DNA of 6,833 nucleotides from contig DATAYF010000110.1 of the NCBI GenBank assembly GCA_036272735.1, positions 1 through 6,833 of the forward strand, in the 5' to 3' direction. Positions 5,534 to 6,833 of the stretch are shown piece by piece (positions within the stretch are counted from its first letter, which is position 1; each line of letters opens with the position of its first letter). The notes under the pieces were generated by a model. The model worked only from the letters and a program-made list of their open reading frames with translations, did no database searches and was not told the origin of the DNA. The stretch is from DATAYF01 sp036272735 (GTDB lineage: Bacteria; Chloroflexota; Ktedonobacteria; Ktedonobacterales; Ktedonobacteraceae). A program made the translations under genes and the position numbers.

Positions 5534-6034
5534 ATGACCTTAGAAATTGAAAAGCTCCTCGATGAAACTGGCTGGCGTTTGCTCGTGGCATTGCAGGAGA
5601 ACGGGCGTCTCTCCTACAAAGAACTGGGGCAGCGCGTGGGACTCTCCCTCCCCTCGGTCGCCGAGCGCGTTCGCAAGATGGAGGAGGCAGGCATCATTAC
5701 CGGCTATCACGCGGAGGTCAATCTGACGAAACTCGGTTTCCCGGTTCTCTCCATTCTGCGCCTGGGGAGCTTTGTCGGCGAGAGCTGTAGCCGGGTTGCT
5801 GAGCAGGCCAGCGCGGTTCCTGAAGTGCTGGAATGCTACAAAGTCACGGGCGACGATTGTGTGGTGGTCAAAGTGGTTGCTGGCTCCATGCCTCACCTGG
5901 AGCAGGTCATCGAGCAACTCTCCCGCTTTAGCGTTGCCTCGACCGCCATCGTTTTCTCCAGACCCATGAAGAACCGCGTCATTACCCGAGAACTGCTGGA
6001 ACGAGCGGAGGCTGTGCAAGAACATCCATCGTAA
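5534..6034 (+). CDS. Lrp/AsnC-family transcriptional regulator
   Basis: A 166-residue regulator of the leucine-responsive (feast/famine) family, typical length. The N-terminal winged helix (about 8-57) reads LLDETGWRLLVALQENGRLS, YKELGQRVGLSLPSVAERV and RKMEEAGIITGYHAEVN, the standard Lrp layout. The C-terminal ligand-binding RAM domain (about 72-145) shows VPEVLECYKVTGDDCVVVKV, with the Gly-Asp-Asp turn that lines the effector pocket, and STAIVFSRPMKNR at its last strand. The start is the ATG at 5534, with AAGGG 11 bases upstream; a TTG ten codons earlier has no good site. It faces away from the LLM-lysE unit across a shared promoter region, the usual geometry for a local Lrp-type regulator controlling its divergent exporter in response to an amino acid. 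The effector is unknown. Confidence 0.93.
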   Translation: MTLEIEKLLDETGWRLLVALQENGRLSYKELGQRVGLSLPSVAERVRKMEEAGIITGYHAEVNLTKLGFPVLSILRLGSFVGESCSRVAEQASAVPEVLECYKVTGDDCVVVKVVAGSMPHLEQVIEQLSRFSVASTAIVFSRPMKNRVITRELLERAEAVQEHPS

Positions 6035-6599
6035 AGGGAGGTACATGGGGCACTTGTCATCATGGCTTGGTTCCGCTGCCATCCCTGGTGGACGTCTGGC
6101 AGCACAGGAGAGTCAGAGACATGCCACTAGTTATATGAACAGATTCACCCCGAAATGGAAGGCAAGCTACATCCTGAAGTCCATCTCATTTACGCGACAT
6201 GTTTACAACTGTAGGACTAGAATGGGACGAAGCGCTTCCTTTTGAGCAGGAACCAGATCAGCAGTCTCATGCTAGATGTGCAGACATGTGAGTGGCCTGA
6301 AATCCTGGCAACCTATTTGAAACACGAATAATTACAACAACGACGATGGTCGGTGGGTCGTTTTACAAGAGCACCTCCCTGCCAGAGGGGATCTATACTC
6401 TGGTGTGCTCAAGCGAACACAGAACTGGCCCGCTATTTCTATATTTTTTCTGATACCTCATCGGTTAATTTTGCCGTTCCAACGCGTTATGACAGACCTG
6501 CTACTGGCGATGGTTTCATCAAGGCCAATTCCTTAAAGCATTCTCTGGCATCTCTTCTCGACGCTATGATGATCCTCCAAATTGGGGTTGCTTTTCTCT
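6035..6599. other. Gene-poor stretch with insertion-sequence debris
   Basis: No frame here has family resemblance. One short frame directly after lrp (6045-6245) starts 3 bases after GGGAGG, too close for normal initiation, and its product is unrecognised. A longer frame (6353-6634) has no ribosome binding site and runs into the IS3 left end. A near-copy of the IS701 3' end lies at 6264-6283, with weaker similarity continuing to about 6307. The remainder looks like decayed DNA between mobile elements. Confidence 0.55.
6264..6283 (-). repeat. Second copy of the IS701-like 3' end
   Basis: These 20 bases match 2448-2467 at 19 positions (GTCTCATGCTAGATGTGCAG here against GTCTCATTCTAGATGTGCAG). 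On the minus strand both read CTG CAC ATC TAG followed by ATGAGAC, i.e. the last residues Leu-His-Ile and stop of the transposase. Upstream of the stop, bases 6284-6307 still agree with 2468-2491 at about 14 of 24 positions, including Pro and Leu-Thr codons. This is best read as the stump of a second, diverged IS701-type element whose remaining sequence is gone or too decayed to see. Confidence 0.65.
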
Positions 6600-6602
6600 T
6601 TA

Positions 6603-6833
6603 TAAGGGGGTCGGTTTTCTGGACAGGTGGATAAGATAAAATGGCTGTATCGAGAAGCGTCAAGAAAGAGGGAAATGATGCCCAATCATCGGAAACGATA
6701 CAGTGCCAACCTGAAAGCGGAAGGTGCCCTGGAAGCCATCAAAGGGCTGTACCTTGGCCCTTCATCAAGGGATAATTTATTCCATTCTTTGCCACTTCCT
6801 TGCGGCACGAACAGTACGCCTGATTGTCTCATA
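6603..6833 (+). mobile_element. Left end of an IS3-family element
   Basis: The stretch GGGGTCGGTTTTCTGGACAG (6607-6626) resembles the terminal inverted repeat of many IS3-family elements (a G-rich start followed by GTTTTCTGGACA). It lies about 50 bases before an orfA-like start, the expected spacing. The exact first base is not certain, and no target duplication can be checked because the other end is outside the window. Confidence 0.6.
6675..6833 (+). pseudogene. IS3-family OrfA fragment, similarity ends after about 20 residues
   Basis: OrfA is the helix-turn-helix half of IS3 transposases. From ATG-ATG at 6675, with GAGG 5 bases upstream, the frame reads MMPNHRKRYSANLKAEGALE and AIKG, the classic OrfA opening (Lys-Arg-Tyr-Ser, then Ala-Leu-Glu-Ala-Ile-Lys-Gly). 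The expected continuation, a Glu-Lys-Thr-Leu block with the rest of the helix-turn-helix, is missing. The frame goes on instead with unrelated residues to the window edge. It is therefore internally deleted or interrupted by other DNA at about 6746. I found no resumption in another frame before 6833. Confidence 0.75.

Noticed and set aside
5540..6082. A 180-codon minus-strand frame
   Set aside because: It is antisense to the clear Lrp/AsnC gene, and its product is unlike any family.
6073..6100. CTGCCA/TGGCAG short stem after lrp as a terminator
   Set aside because: The stem is only 6 bp, the loop is long, and no T-tract follows.
6045..6245. A 66-codon plus-strand frame right after lrp
   Set aside because: GGGAGG is only 3 bases from the ATG, the product is unrecognised, and the surrounding DNA is insertion-sequence debris. 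It cannot be fully excluded as a small gene.
6353..6634. A 93-codon plus-strand frame
   Set aside because: It has no binding site, no recognisable motif, and reads into the IS3 terminal repeat.
1..6833. CRISPR arrays, tRNA genes and riboswitches
   Set aside because: No regularly spaced repeats, cloverleaf with a CCA-type end, or known riboswitch core was seen on either strand.

Overview
The window looks like an accessory stretch of a moderately GC-rich bacterial chromosome, most likely a Ktedonobacteria-type Chloroflexota (inference). The pointers are remnants of IS200/IS605, IS701 and IS3 elements in under 7 kb, an LLM-class (F420-type) oxidoreductase, and a GC-rich gene resembling actinobacterial proteins. 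An actinobacterium or another Chloroflexota lineage is not excluded. No gene here fixes the taxonomy.

Layout. (1) 1-142, minus: the 5' end of a tnpB gene (IS200/IS605 family), running off the left edge, with no ATG in frame. (2) 143-431: no gene, but a perfect 13-bp hairpin at 324-359. (3) 432-1490, minus: a predicted TIM-barrel glycoside-hydrolase-like protein, visibly more GC-rich than its surroundings, with an AT-rich, possibly locally recruited N-terminus. (4) 1612-2247, minus: a TetR-family repressor just upstream of that gene, with a near-consensus sigma70 promoter and an interrupted palindrome over the expected start site. (5) 2448-3811: a decayed IS701-family element whose transposase (minus) can be followed through four reading-frame changes. 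One is an exact 8-bp tandem duplication and one lies on a run of seven A's. (6) 3812-5392, minus: an LLM-class oxidoreductase followed by a LysE/RhtB-type exporter, probably co-transcribed. (7) 5534-6034, plus: a divergent Lrp/AsnC regulator. The intergenic region has back-to-back -10 candidates and a direct repeat spaced 21 bp. (8) 6035-6599: no recognisable gene, but a 20-base near-copy of the IS701 3' end at 6264-6283. (9) About 6603-6833, plus: the left end of an IS3-family element with an orfA that is recognisable for about 20 residues and then loses similarity.

Two regulatory modules are therefore separated and bounded by dead or partial insertion sequences. The first is tetR plus the glycoside-hydrolase-like gene. 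The second is lrp plus LLM oxidoreductase plus LysE exporter, which fits substrate-responsive export and metabolism of an amino acid or related compound (inference from families and layout). I found no convincing evidence of a wholly new system. The least explained items are the glycoside-hydrolase-like protein under an apparent TetR switch and the untranslated structures around lysE. No tRNA, rRNA, CRISPR array or riboswitch was recognised.
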